This document shows, piece after piece, positions 1 to 5,278 of a DNA stretch of 5,665 nucleotides (positions within the stretch are counted from its first letter, which is position 1; every line of letters starts with the position of its first letter). The position numbers and the translations under genes were made by a program. Origin of the DNA: SAR202 cluster bacterium (GTDB lineage: Bacteria; Chloroflexota; Dehalococcoidia; Lucifugimonadales; UBA3495); the NCBI GenBank assembly GCA_009392095.1, contig VFHF01000312.1, positions 1-5,665 on the forward strand, in the 5' to 3' direction. Below the pieces are notes generated by a model, which did not search any database, was not told the DNA's origin, and was given only the letters and a program-made list of their open reading frames with translations.

Positions 1-619
1 CACCTCGGGAGAAGTCATCGAAGTGGCCGCGAATGCCCATTTCGCCGATGATCTCGCCAGCGAGGCCGCTGACGGAACCGAACGCCCGGTCAGCGAAGAA
101 CAGAGCCAGCAGGATACCCATGGCGACGACCGCGGACACGATCTGGTTATTGGACATGGTTGAGGTGAGTAGTCCGACCGCTAAGGCCGCCGAGCCATAG
201 AGGATAAACCCAAGGTATCCGGCGTAGATTGGGCCAGGGTCGGGACTGGCGTAAACGAAGAGCAATATCGCGTAGAAGAAAGACAGCGCCACCAACACTA
301 AGAAGAAGGTCAGGCTGGCAATGTACTTGCCCGCTATGATCTCCCAGTCGCGGACCGGTGAGGTCAACAACAGCTCAATGGTGCCCAGCTTGCTCTCTTC
401 GGCCAGCAGACGCATGGTGAGCGCCGGCGCCAACAGAATGAATATGACTATGGCGCCGTCAAAGAAGGGAACTAACGTGGCTTCGGGAAATGGGTCGCCC
501 AGGTCCTGGGTGAAGAAGAACCCGGTCAATGCCAGAAAGATCAGGCCAACGATGTAAGCTGTGGGGCTGCTGAAATAGATCTGGATCTCTTTCCAGGCTA
601 CAGCCTGGGCCGTCCGCAT
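1..619 (-). CDS. ABC-2 type transporter permease, GldF-like (3' part missing at window edge)
   Basis: This is the membrane subunit of an ABC-2 exporter; 206 codons are visible and the gene continues beyond position 1. The protein starts MRTAQAVAWKEIQIYFSSP, the amphipathic entry helix typical of the family. Hydrophobic segments follow at about residues 20-37, 52-70, 99-124, 132-152 and 160-177. The cytoplasmic motif EESKLGTIELLLTSPV (74-89) and the late motif HFDDFSRG (199-206) match GldF-type permeases, which pair with a GldA-type ATPase. It starts two bases after the ATPase stop, with GAGGAG 8 nt before its ATG, so it is co-translated with that gene. In Bacteroidota GldF belongs to a gliding-related transporter. 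Outside that phylum the cargo is generally unknown, and nothing here reveals it. A GldG-like partner would be expected just outside the window. The family call is firm; the substrate cannot be assigned. Confidence 0.88.
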   Translation of the reverse strand, partial: MRTAQAVAWKEIQIYFSSPTAYIVGLIFLALTGFFFTQDLGDPFPEATLVPFFDGAIVIFILLAPALTMRLLAEESKLGTIELLLTSPVRDWEIIAGKYIASLTFFLVLVALSFFYAILLFVYASPDPGPIYAGYLGFILYGSAALAVGLLTSTMSNNQIVSAVVAMGILLALFFADRAFGSVSGLAGEIIGEMGIRGHFDDFSRG

Positions 620-621
620 AC

Positions 622-1560
622 CTACAGCTCCTCATGGGTCGTGAGGCTGAGGAATATGTCTTCCAGGCTCATTCCAATCATCTGCAGACCCCTAAGACTC
701 CAGCCGTTGGTGATGACTGCCTGGGAGATAGCGTCCCGCAGGTCTTTCCCAGCCTGGGCCTGTATGGTGTAGGTATGACGACCGTCATTATTGACGTGGG
801 TGACGTCGTTCACGCCTCGGATGCCTTTCAGCACCGGCAGCACCTCCGCAGCCGGCCCGCCGACCTCCACCTCAAGACGTTCGACGCCTTGGAGGTCTTC
901 GGCCAGGTTCTTCGGGGTGTCTTCAGCCACGATGCGGCCTTCGTTGATGATCAAAACCCGGTCGCAGAGCATACTAACTTCGGGAAGGATATGGCTGCTC
1001 AGGACCACCGTCTGGTCGTTGCCCAATTCTTTGATTAGCCGCCGGGTTTCCACCACCTGGATCGGGTCGATGCCGATGGTGGGTTCGTCTAGCACTAGCA
1101 CTTGGGGTTCGTGCAGGATAGCTTGGGCGATGCCCACGCGCTGCCGGAATCCCTTGGAGAGCTTTCCTATTTGTGTCTTGCGGTAATCGCCCAGCCGGCA
1201 CACGTCTACAACGTCGCTCAGGCGCGATTTGATGGACTTGGGAGGCATGCCCCTCAAGGTGCCCATGTACCTTAGGTAGCCGTTGACCGACATATCGGTG
1301 TACAACGGCACAGTCTCCGGGAGATAACCCACCCGGCGTCGGGCTTCCAATGACTGCTCCACCACGTCGTAGCCGTCTAGCGTCACGGTGCCGTGGGTCG
1401 GAGGCATAAAGCCCGTGATGATGCGCATGGTTGTAGTCTTTCCTGCGCCATTGGGGCCAAGGAAACCAAGAATCTCGCCCTTTCTAACGCCGAAATTGAC
1501 GTCTTGTATCGCGGGATATGGTCCGTAGTAGTGGGTCAGGCCCTCGGCCTGGATCATCAT
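622..1560 (-). CDS. ABC transporter ATP-binding protein, GldA/ABC-2 exporter type
   Basis: This is the ATPase that powers the adjacent permease. Numbering below is from the upstream TTG at 1572; subtract 4 for the chosen ATG. Visible motifs are Walker A GPNGAGKTT (39-47), a Q-loop position occupied by Glu in GYLPE (82-86), signature LSKGFRQRV (138-146) in place of LSGGQ, Walker B VLVLDEPT (158-165) with catalytic E163, D-loop at 169, and H-loop H194. The Glu at the Q-loop and the LSKG signature are usual in the GldA/ABC-2 branch. A C-terminal extension of roughly 100 residues resembles the accessory domain found in this branch. The ATG at 1560 gives 312 residues. The in-frame TTG at 1572 would add four; neither has a good Shine-Dalgarno. 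The gene is the first of the minus-strand operon and is read from a promoter that overlaps the one for speD. Confidence 0.92.
   Translation of the reverse strand: MMIQAEGLTHYYGPYPAIQDVNFGVRKGEILGFLGPNGAGKTTTMRIITGFMPPTHGTVTLDGYDVVEQSLEARRRVGYLPETVPLYTDMSVNGYLRYMGTLRGMPPKSIKSRLSDVVDVCRLGDYRKTQIGKLSKGFRQRVGIAQAILHEPQVLVLDEPTIGIDPIQVVETRRLIKELGNDQTVVLSSHILPEVSMLCDRVLIINEGRIVAEDTPKNLAEDLQGVERLEVEVGGPAAEVLPVLKGIRGVNDVTHVNNDGRHTYTIQAQAGKDLRDAISQAVITNGWSLRGLQMIGMSLEDIFLSLTTHEEL
628..633 (-). promoter_or_regulatory. Shine-Dalgarno of the permease gene
   Basis: GAGGAG lies inside the last codons of the ATPase gene, 8 nt before the permease ATG at 619. It sets the permease start and implies translational coupling with the ATPase. 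Confidence 0.7.
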
Positions 1561-1562
1561 TT

Positions 1563-1607
1563 CGGGCTGCAAACTATTTCACGTCTATGAGCCCGACTGA
1601 GCGGGCC
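1563..1607 (-). promoter_or_regulatory. Possible alternative-stem leader of the ABC operon
   Basis: In the minus-strand transcript GGCCCG (1607-1602) can pair with CGGGCT (1595-1590), with one G-U pair and a 6-nt loop. The same CGGGCT can instead pair perfectly with AGCCCG (1568-1563), which ends 2 nt before the ATG at 1560. The two stems exclude each other, and the second covers the ribosome-binding region. The pairing is seen directly; the regulatory role is inference, since three copies of such a short GC motif could occur by chance. Confidence 0.25.
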
Positions 1608-1625
1608 GATTTTGCCTGTTTGTGC

Positions 1626-1653
1626 TTGACCACAAGTGATGATATTCTATACA
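1626..1653 (+). promoter_or_regulatory. Sigma70-type promoter for the speD-speB operon
   Basis: TTGACC (1626-1631, 5 of 6 matches) and TATACA (1648-1653, 4 of 6) are separated by 16 nt. The predicted start is near 1660, about 60 nt before the speD ATG. It is interleaved with the minus-strand promoter at 1639-1667. Confidence 0.5.
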
Positions 1654-1667
1654 ACTGAATTTGCCAA
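1639..1667 (-). promoter_or_regulatory. Sigma70-type promoter for the ABC operon
   Basis: On the minus strand TTGGCA (1667-1662) and TATCAT (1644-1639) are separated by 17 nt, each matching 5 of 6 consensus bases. Transcription would start near 1632, giving a leader of about 70 nt before the ATPase ATG. The site overlaps the opposing speD promoter. Confidence 0.5.
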
Positions 1668-1711
1668 GGAGCGCGAATTCGTTTTTTAGGCTATCCATTG
1701 CGTAATTACCC

Positions 1712-1716
1712 GGAGG
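1712..1716 (+). promoter_or_regulatory. Shine-Dalgarno of speD
   Basis: GGAGG lies 4 nt before the ATG at 1721. It is the strongest ribosome-binding site in the window and fixes the speD start, even though this makes the N terminus shorter than in many SpeD proteins. Confidence 0.75.
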
Positions 1717-1720
1717 TTGG

Positions 1721-2152
1721 ATGCACCTGGTCATCGACGGTTACGGCGGAGATATCGACAAGATGTGGGACGAGGACTTGGTCCGCAACTTCTTGTACGA
1801 TTATCCAGAATCCTTGGACATGACCCGCATAACCGAGCCCAACGTGCTGAGGTATGAAGCCCCCAAGAGCGAAGACTCGGGGGTGTCTGGATTCGTGATT
1901 ATCGCCGAAAGCCATATCAGCATCCATACCTTTCCCCGCAAAGATTACATCAACATCGACATATTCTCCTGCCAGCCCTTCAACCACGAGCTGGCATTGG
2001 AAGACGTCAAGGAATTGTTCGGCCTGACCGAGGTGAAGACCTGGCTGCTGGACCGTGGCCTTGAATGGCTGGACGAGCGCCAGGGGTTCGCTGAATCGCA
2101 ACAACAACGCTCTGTTCTAGAAGCCGGGGGACCGGGCCAGTATTTTGACTGA
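1721..2152 (+). CDS. speD: SpeD-family pyruvoyl-dependent decarboxylase (S-adenosylmethionine decarboxylase proenzyme or arginine/ornithine decarboxylase homologue)
   Basis: This 143-residue proenzyme has the length of bacterial class 1b SpeD. Family members cut themselves between Glu and Ser, and the Ser becomes the pyruvoyl cofactor. Here the cut site is E63-S64 in AESHISIHTFP. S56, H69 and C84 match the processing and catalytic Ser, His and Cys of the Thermotoga enzyme. The default role is decarboxylation of S-adenosylmethionine to supply the aminopropyl group for spermidine. However, the usual FPE motif reads FPR (R73), so the ribose-binding Glu is replaced. The adenine-stacking Phe before GVSG is S50, and the N-terminal WGC motif is GYGGD. 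These changes suggest a substrate other than AdoMet, and some SpeD homologues are known to decarboxylate arginine or ornithine. The gene has a strong GGAGG site and overlaps the agmatinase-family gene by 8 nt. The family call is near certain; the substrate is open. Confidence 0.9.
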   Translation: MHLVIDGYGGDIDKMWDEDLVRNFLYDYPESLDMTRITEPNVLRYEAPKSEDSGVSGFVIIAESHISIHTFPRKDYINIDIFSCQPFNHELALEDVKELFGLTEVKTWLLDRGLEWLDERQGFAESQQQRSVLEAGGPGQYFD

Positions 2153-3053
2153 GACCGGGCCTGAATCCCGACCGGAGCCCGCCTCTTTTCTGATACCGCA
2201 CAACTTCCTCGCCCTCCCCCAAGAACAATCCTCCCTCGCCGCCGCCCAGGTGGCCCTCATCCCCGTCCCATACGACAGCACAACCTCTTTCCGGAGCGGC
2301 TCCCGCGACGGGCCAGAGGCAATGATCATGGCGTCCTACGGCCTTGAAGATTACGATTTTGAGCTTGAACTGGATGTCTCCGAGATCGGTATACACACCA
2401 CCGGCGCCGTGGAACCCCACATGGCTGGCCCGGGCCCTATGACTGATAGGATCAAGGATGTTGTGGCCAGTTATCTGAAGGAAGGAAAAACCGTCGGACT
2501 GCTGGGTGGTGAGCATTCTATTACCATCGGCTCGGTCCAGGCCCATATGGAAGCCTATCCATCCCTTTCAGTGTTGTATCTGGACGCCCATGCCGACCTG
2601 CGGGACGAGTATATGGGGACGCCATTTGGCCACGCGTCCGCCGCCCGGCGGGCCTATGAGCGCTGCCCGGTAACCTTGGCTGGAATTCGCAGCCTATGCC
2701 CAGAAGAGCACGATTTCATTCGGAAGAATGATATTCCGGTGTGGTATTGGGACCCGAATAGTTCACCCGATAGTGTTTTGGATACCCTGAGCGACACCGT
2801 GTATGTGAGCGTGGACCTAGACGTTTTGGACCCAGCACTGATGCCCGCCGTGGGCACCCCGGAGCCAGGGGGGATGACCTGGCATCAATTGGTGTCATTG
2901 CTGAGCAAAGTCGCCGAGTCCCGGCGCATCGTGGGCTTCGACGTCTGCGAACTCGCTCCGGCAGACGGGCCACCTGCCTGTTCCTACACCGCCGCCAAAC
3001 TGGTCTACAAGCTGGTTGCCTTGGCCTGCGGTAAAAGAAACGGCTTGCCCTAA
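2145..3053 (+). CDS. speB: Agmatinase-family ureohydrolase (agmatinase or N1-aminopropylagmatine ureohydrolase)
   Basis: This manganese-dependent ureohydrolase removes urea from a guanidino polyamine precursor, giving putrescine from agmatine or spermidine from aminopropylagmatine. All six metal ligands are present: H124 in GGEHS, D147, H149 and D151 in DAHADLRD, and D224 and D226 in SVDLDVLDP. GTPEPGG (237-243) and GFDVCELAP (264-272, E269 as guanidinium-binding Glu) complete the arginase/agmatinase signature, and GHAS with H163 sits in the substrate loop. The 302-residue length is normal. The chosen start is TTG at 2145, which overlaps speD by 8 nt. It has no well-placed Shine-Dalgarno (GGGGGA is 13 nt away), so re-initiation after speD is likely. 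The first ~14 residues are poorly conserved, so a slightly later start is possible. No aminopropyltransferase gene is visible nearby. The choice between agmatine and aminopropylagmatine cannot be made from sequence alone. Confidence 0.9.
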   Translation: MTETGPESRPEPASFLIPHNFLALPQEQSSLAAAQVALIPVPYDSTTSFRSGSRDGPEAMIMASYGLEDYDFELELDVSEIGIHTTGAVEPHMAGPGPMTDRIKDVVASYLKEGKTVGLLGGEHSITIGSVQAHMEAYPSLSVLYLDAHADLRDEYMGTPFGHASAARRAYERCPVTLAGIRSLCPEEHDFIRKNDIPVWYWDPNSSPDSVLDTLSDTVYVSVDLDVLDPALMPAVGTPEPGGMTWHQLVSLLSKVAESRRIVGFDVCELAPADGPPACSYTAAKLVYKLVALACGKRNGLP

Positions 3054-3084
3054 GTACTTCCCATGGTCTGGCTGTGGGCCAGTC

Positions 3085-3164
3085 GGCTATAGCGGCCTTA
3101 CAGGTCGATGTGAGATGCTGGTTCCGAGTTAACTAAAAGAAATCGGACCGCCGGGCTATAGCGG
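3085..3164. repeat. Two direct copies of GGCTATAGCGG around an 8-bp palindrome
   Basis: The identical 11-mer GGCTATAGCGG occurs at 3085-3095 and 3154-3164, 69 nt apart, between speB and the M50 protease gene. Its core GCTATAGC is a perfect palindrome. The second copy ends 11 nt before the protease ATG and contains TATAGC (3157-3162), which could act as a -10 box. A repressor operator pair or a duplicated promoter element would both fit. Exactness of the repeat is seen; function is inferred. Confidence 0.45.
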
Positions 3165-3175
3165 GTAATTGATAG

Positions 3176-3877
3176 ATGGGCGCAACACTGCGGATAGGCC
3201 GGATCCTAGGCATCCCCATCGAGATCAACATCAGTTGGATTCTTGTATTCCTGCTGCTCACCTATCTCCTTGCCGGGCAGTTCGACGACTCCAGGCTGCG
3301 CTGGCCGGTGGCCCAACGGTGGACCGTCGCATCTATCACCGTGGTCTTGTTCTTTCTCTCGGTATTGGCCCATGAACTCAGCCACAGTGTGATGGCGCTG
3401 AGCAAAGGTATCCCGGTCCGCGGTATCACTCTCTTCATATTCGGCGGAGTCTCACGACTGGACCGGGAGCCGAGTCGTCCAATAATCGAGTTCGTAGTAG
3501 CCCTCGTCGGCCCGTTGATGAGCATCGCCCTTGCGGTGATTCTAGGCGGGGTCTGGTACCTGCTGGGTAGAGGAGATTCTTCCCTTGAGGTGGTTCTGGT
3601 GCTTCTGGCATGGACCAACCTGAGCCTGGGCGTGTTCAACCTGGTGCCGGGCTATCCTTTGGATGGAGGCCGTCTGCTGCGGGCAGGGATATGGGGCATC
3701 ACCGGAGACCACCGACGGGCGACGCGGATCGCTGCGGGCATGGGCCAGGCCGTAGGAGTGGCCGTGGTCCTGGGCGGATTGCTGCTGGCGGTCTTCCTGG
3801 AGCCGGTGGATGGCATTTGGCTTGGGCTTGTGGGTATGTTCTTGTTCTCGACGGCAAGGCGGAGTTTCCCCGAGTAG
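3176..3877 (+). CDS. Site-2 protease family (M50) intramembrane zinc metalloprotease, short form
   Basis: This 233-residue multi-pass membrane protease is predicted to cut within or beside the membrane. It has the N-terminal GRILGIPIEIN strand and hydrophobic segments at about residues 19-33, 53-75, 103-130, 137-157, 187-208 and 212-226. The zinc motif HELSH is at 66-70 with catalytic E67. NLVPGYPLDGGR (155-166) supplies the third ligand, D163. FGGV (89-92) and the VGP turn (111-113) are also typical of the SpoIVFB-like branch. Many relatives carry two CBS domains after the last helix. Here the stop comes right after FSTARRSFPE, and the next gene begins 118 nt later, so no CBS or PDZ domain can be encoded. 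The ATG at 3176 has no Shine-Dalgarno. No substrate such as an anti-sigma factor is visible. The intact catalytic set argues for an active protein rather than a remnant. Confidence 0.9.
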   Translation: MGATLRIGRILGIPIEINISWILVFLLLTYLLAGQFDDSRLRWPVAQRWTVASITVVLFFLSVLAHELSHSVMALSKGIPVRGITLFIFGGVSRLDREPSRPIIEFVVALVGPLMSIALAVILGGVWYLLGRGDSSLEVVLVLLAWTNLSLGVFNLVPGYPLDGGRLLRAGIWGITGDHRRATRIAAGMGQAVGVAVVLGGLLLAVFLEPVDGIWLGLVGMFLFSTARRSFPE

Positions 3878-3936
3878 GAACGCGTGACCGCAGGCGGCAT
3901 GGTCTCTCTATCCTCAAGCTGAGCAAGGCCGGCTAT

Positions 3937-3944
3937 GCTAAAAT
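3937..3944 (+). promoter_or_regulatory. Probable extended -10 promoter of the cysteine desulfurase gene
   Basis: TGC directly followed by TAAAAT (3939-3944) matches an extended -10 element with 5 of 6 hexamer bases. No -35 is recognisable at 16-18 nt, as is common for extended -10 promoters. A start near 3951 would give a ~45-nt leader before the ATG at 3996. Confidence 0.4.
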
Positions 3945-3995
3945 GGCTTCACCAGCGAATCGCGGCCTTTGTGGCCTATGCAGATACGGATAAAG

Positions 3996-5189
3996 ATGAC
4001 GGTTGAAGGCACAGTTTACCTAGACCATGCAGGCACGACGCCCTTGGACGCCAAGGTCCTTGAGGCGATGATTCCATACTTCAGTCAACACTTTGGCAAC
4101 CCATCCAGTCTCCACACGGTGGGCCAAGAGGCCCGTTACGCTTTGGACGAGGCTCGGGAACGGGTGGCCGGAGTACTCAACTGCCGCCCACGAGAGGTTG
4201 TCTTCACCGGCGGTGGGACAGAGTCGGACAACGCCGCCATTCACGGTGTGGCCACGGCACTCCATGAGACTGGGAACCACATCATAACTTCCAGCGTGGA
4301 GCACCACGCAGTGTTGCACGCCTGCCAATACCTGGAGTCACAAGGCTTTGAGGTCACCTATCTGCCCGTGGACGCCGAGGGTATGGTGCAACCGGAGTCG
4401 GTCTACAACGCTATCAACGAGCGGACAACCCTGGTCACCATCATGTACGGCAACAACGAGATCGGGACCATCAATCCACTCTCTGAGATCGACAGGTCCA
4501 TCAAGAAACGCGCTGGTGAGTTGTCCCGGACAATCGTGTTCCATACTGATGCCGTGCAAGCCGCCGGATATCTTGACCTAGACGTGGCCAGCCTGGGCGT
4601 TGACCTACTCAGCTTATCCGGACACAAGTTCCACGGCCCCAAGGGCACTGGTGTGCTTTACATAAAGCGGGGCACCCCCTACCTGCCGCTGATCCATGGC
4701 GGGGGACAAGAAAGGGAACGCCGGTCGGGGACGGAGAACATACCGGGAATCGTCGGTTTGTCCCTGGCCCTGGAATCGGCCAACGCGATCCGTGATGAAA
4801 CCGGCCAACGCTGCTCCGCGCTCAGGGATCGGATCATCGGTTCGGTACTGGAACAGATACCTGGAACCCGCCTAAACGGCCACGCCACCGAGAGGTTACC
4901 GAACAACGCCAACTTCTCATTTACGGGAGTGGAAGGCGAGCCGATATTGCTGGGTCTGGACGTGGCTGGAATCGCTGCCTCCAGCGGCAGCGCTTGCAGC
5001 TCAGGTTCATTGGAGCCTTCGCACGTTCTCTTGGCTTTGGGCCAATCGGCCGAGACCGCCCGTGGGAGCCTCCGGCTGACGTTGGGCCGCGATAATACTG
5101 ATGAAGAAGTTGATTACCTCCTGGGCGTTTTGGTGGATCTGGTCCAGCGTTTGCGCCAGTTGCCCAGTCTGGCCACCGCCGGCCCGTAG
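3996..5189 (+). CDS. Cysteine desulfurase, NifS/IscS class V aminotransferase family
   Basis: This PLP enzyme converts cysteine to alanine and holds the released sulfur as a persulfide for Fe-S cluster or thio-cofactor assembly. Numbered from the ATG at 3996 (397 residues), it shows YLDHAGTTP (8-16) and the ring-stacking H103 in VEHHAVL. PLP contacts are N154 (YGNNEIGT), D185 and Q188 (HTDAVQAAG); the Schiff-base lysine is K211 in SGHKFHGPKG. RRSGTEN (242-248) and the persulfide Cys C334 in SSGSACSSGSLEPS complete the set. Length and the C334 loop place it in the NifS/IscS group rather than the SufS group. Upstream in-frame starts exist (ATG at 3978, TTG at 3969). The ATG at 3996 is preferred because the family begins just before the YLDHA strand. 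No IscU scaffold or tRNA-thiolation gene is adjacent in the window, so its sulfur acceptor is unknown. Confidence 0.93.
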   Translation: MTVEGTVYLDHAGTTPLDAKVLEAMIPYFSQHFGNPSSLHTVGQEARYALDEARERVAGVLNCRPREVVFTGGGTESDNAAIHGVATALHETGNHIITSSVEHHAVLHACQYLESQGFEVTYLPVDAEGMVQPESVYNAINERTTLVTIMYGNNEIGTINPLSEIDRSIKKRAGELSRTIVFHTDAVQAAGYLDLDVASLGVDLLSLSGHKFHGPKGTGVLYIKRGTPYLPLIHGGGQERERRSGTENIPGIVGLSLALESANAIRDETGQRCSALRDRIIGSVLEQIPGTRLNGHATERLPNNANFSFTGVEGEPILLGLDVAGIAASSGSACSSGSLEPSHVLLALGQSAETARGSLRLTLGRDNTDEEVDYLLGVLVDLVQRLRQLPSLATAGP

Positions 5190-5267
5190 ATACGCTGGTT
5201 TTCGTGGCGGAGAATCCTCCCTGAGAACATTTGCGTAAAATCACATTGACCATATCTTTTACTGCTC

Positions 5268-5271
5268 GGAG
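5268..5271 (+). promoter_or_regulatory. Shine-Dalgarno of the lipoprotein gene
   Basis: GGAG lies 7 nt before the TTG at 5279. It decides between this start and further in-frame TTG codons at 5246 and 5231, which have no such site. Confidence 0.6.
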
Positions 5272-5278
5272 TACCGGC

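Noticed and set aside
1674..1687. Palindrome CGAATTCG followed by a T run, considered as a terminator
   Set aside because: The 8-mer has no loop to form a hairpin. It lies in the speD leader downstream of a promoter, where a terminator would make little sense without attenuation evidence.
2007..2546. 179-codon minus-strand open frame opposite speD/speB
   Set aside because: It is antisense to two clearly real genes, and its Gly/Arg-rich translation has no recognisable motif.
3068..3082. CTGGC-TGTGG-GCCAG hairpin just after speB, considered as an intrinsic terminator
   Set aside because: The stem is only 5 bp and no T tract follows.
3610..3993. Plus-strand open frame overlapping the protease 3' end, considered as a frameshifted CBS remnant
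   Set aside because: Its translation is Gly/Arg-rich with no CBS-like pattern. Most of it is the +1 frame of the protease.
5209..5220. GGAGAATCCTCC inverted repeat after the desulfurase gene
   Set aside because: A 4-bp stem with a 4-nt loop and no T tract is too weak to call a terminator.
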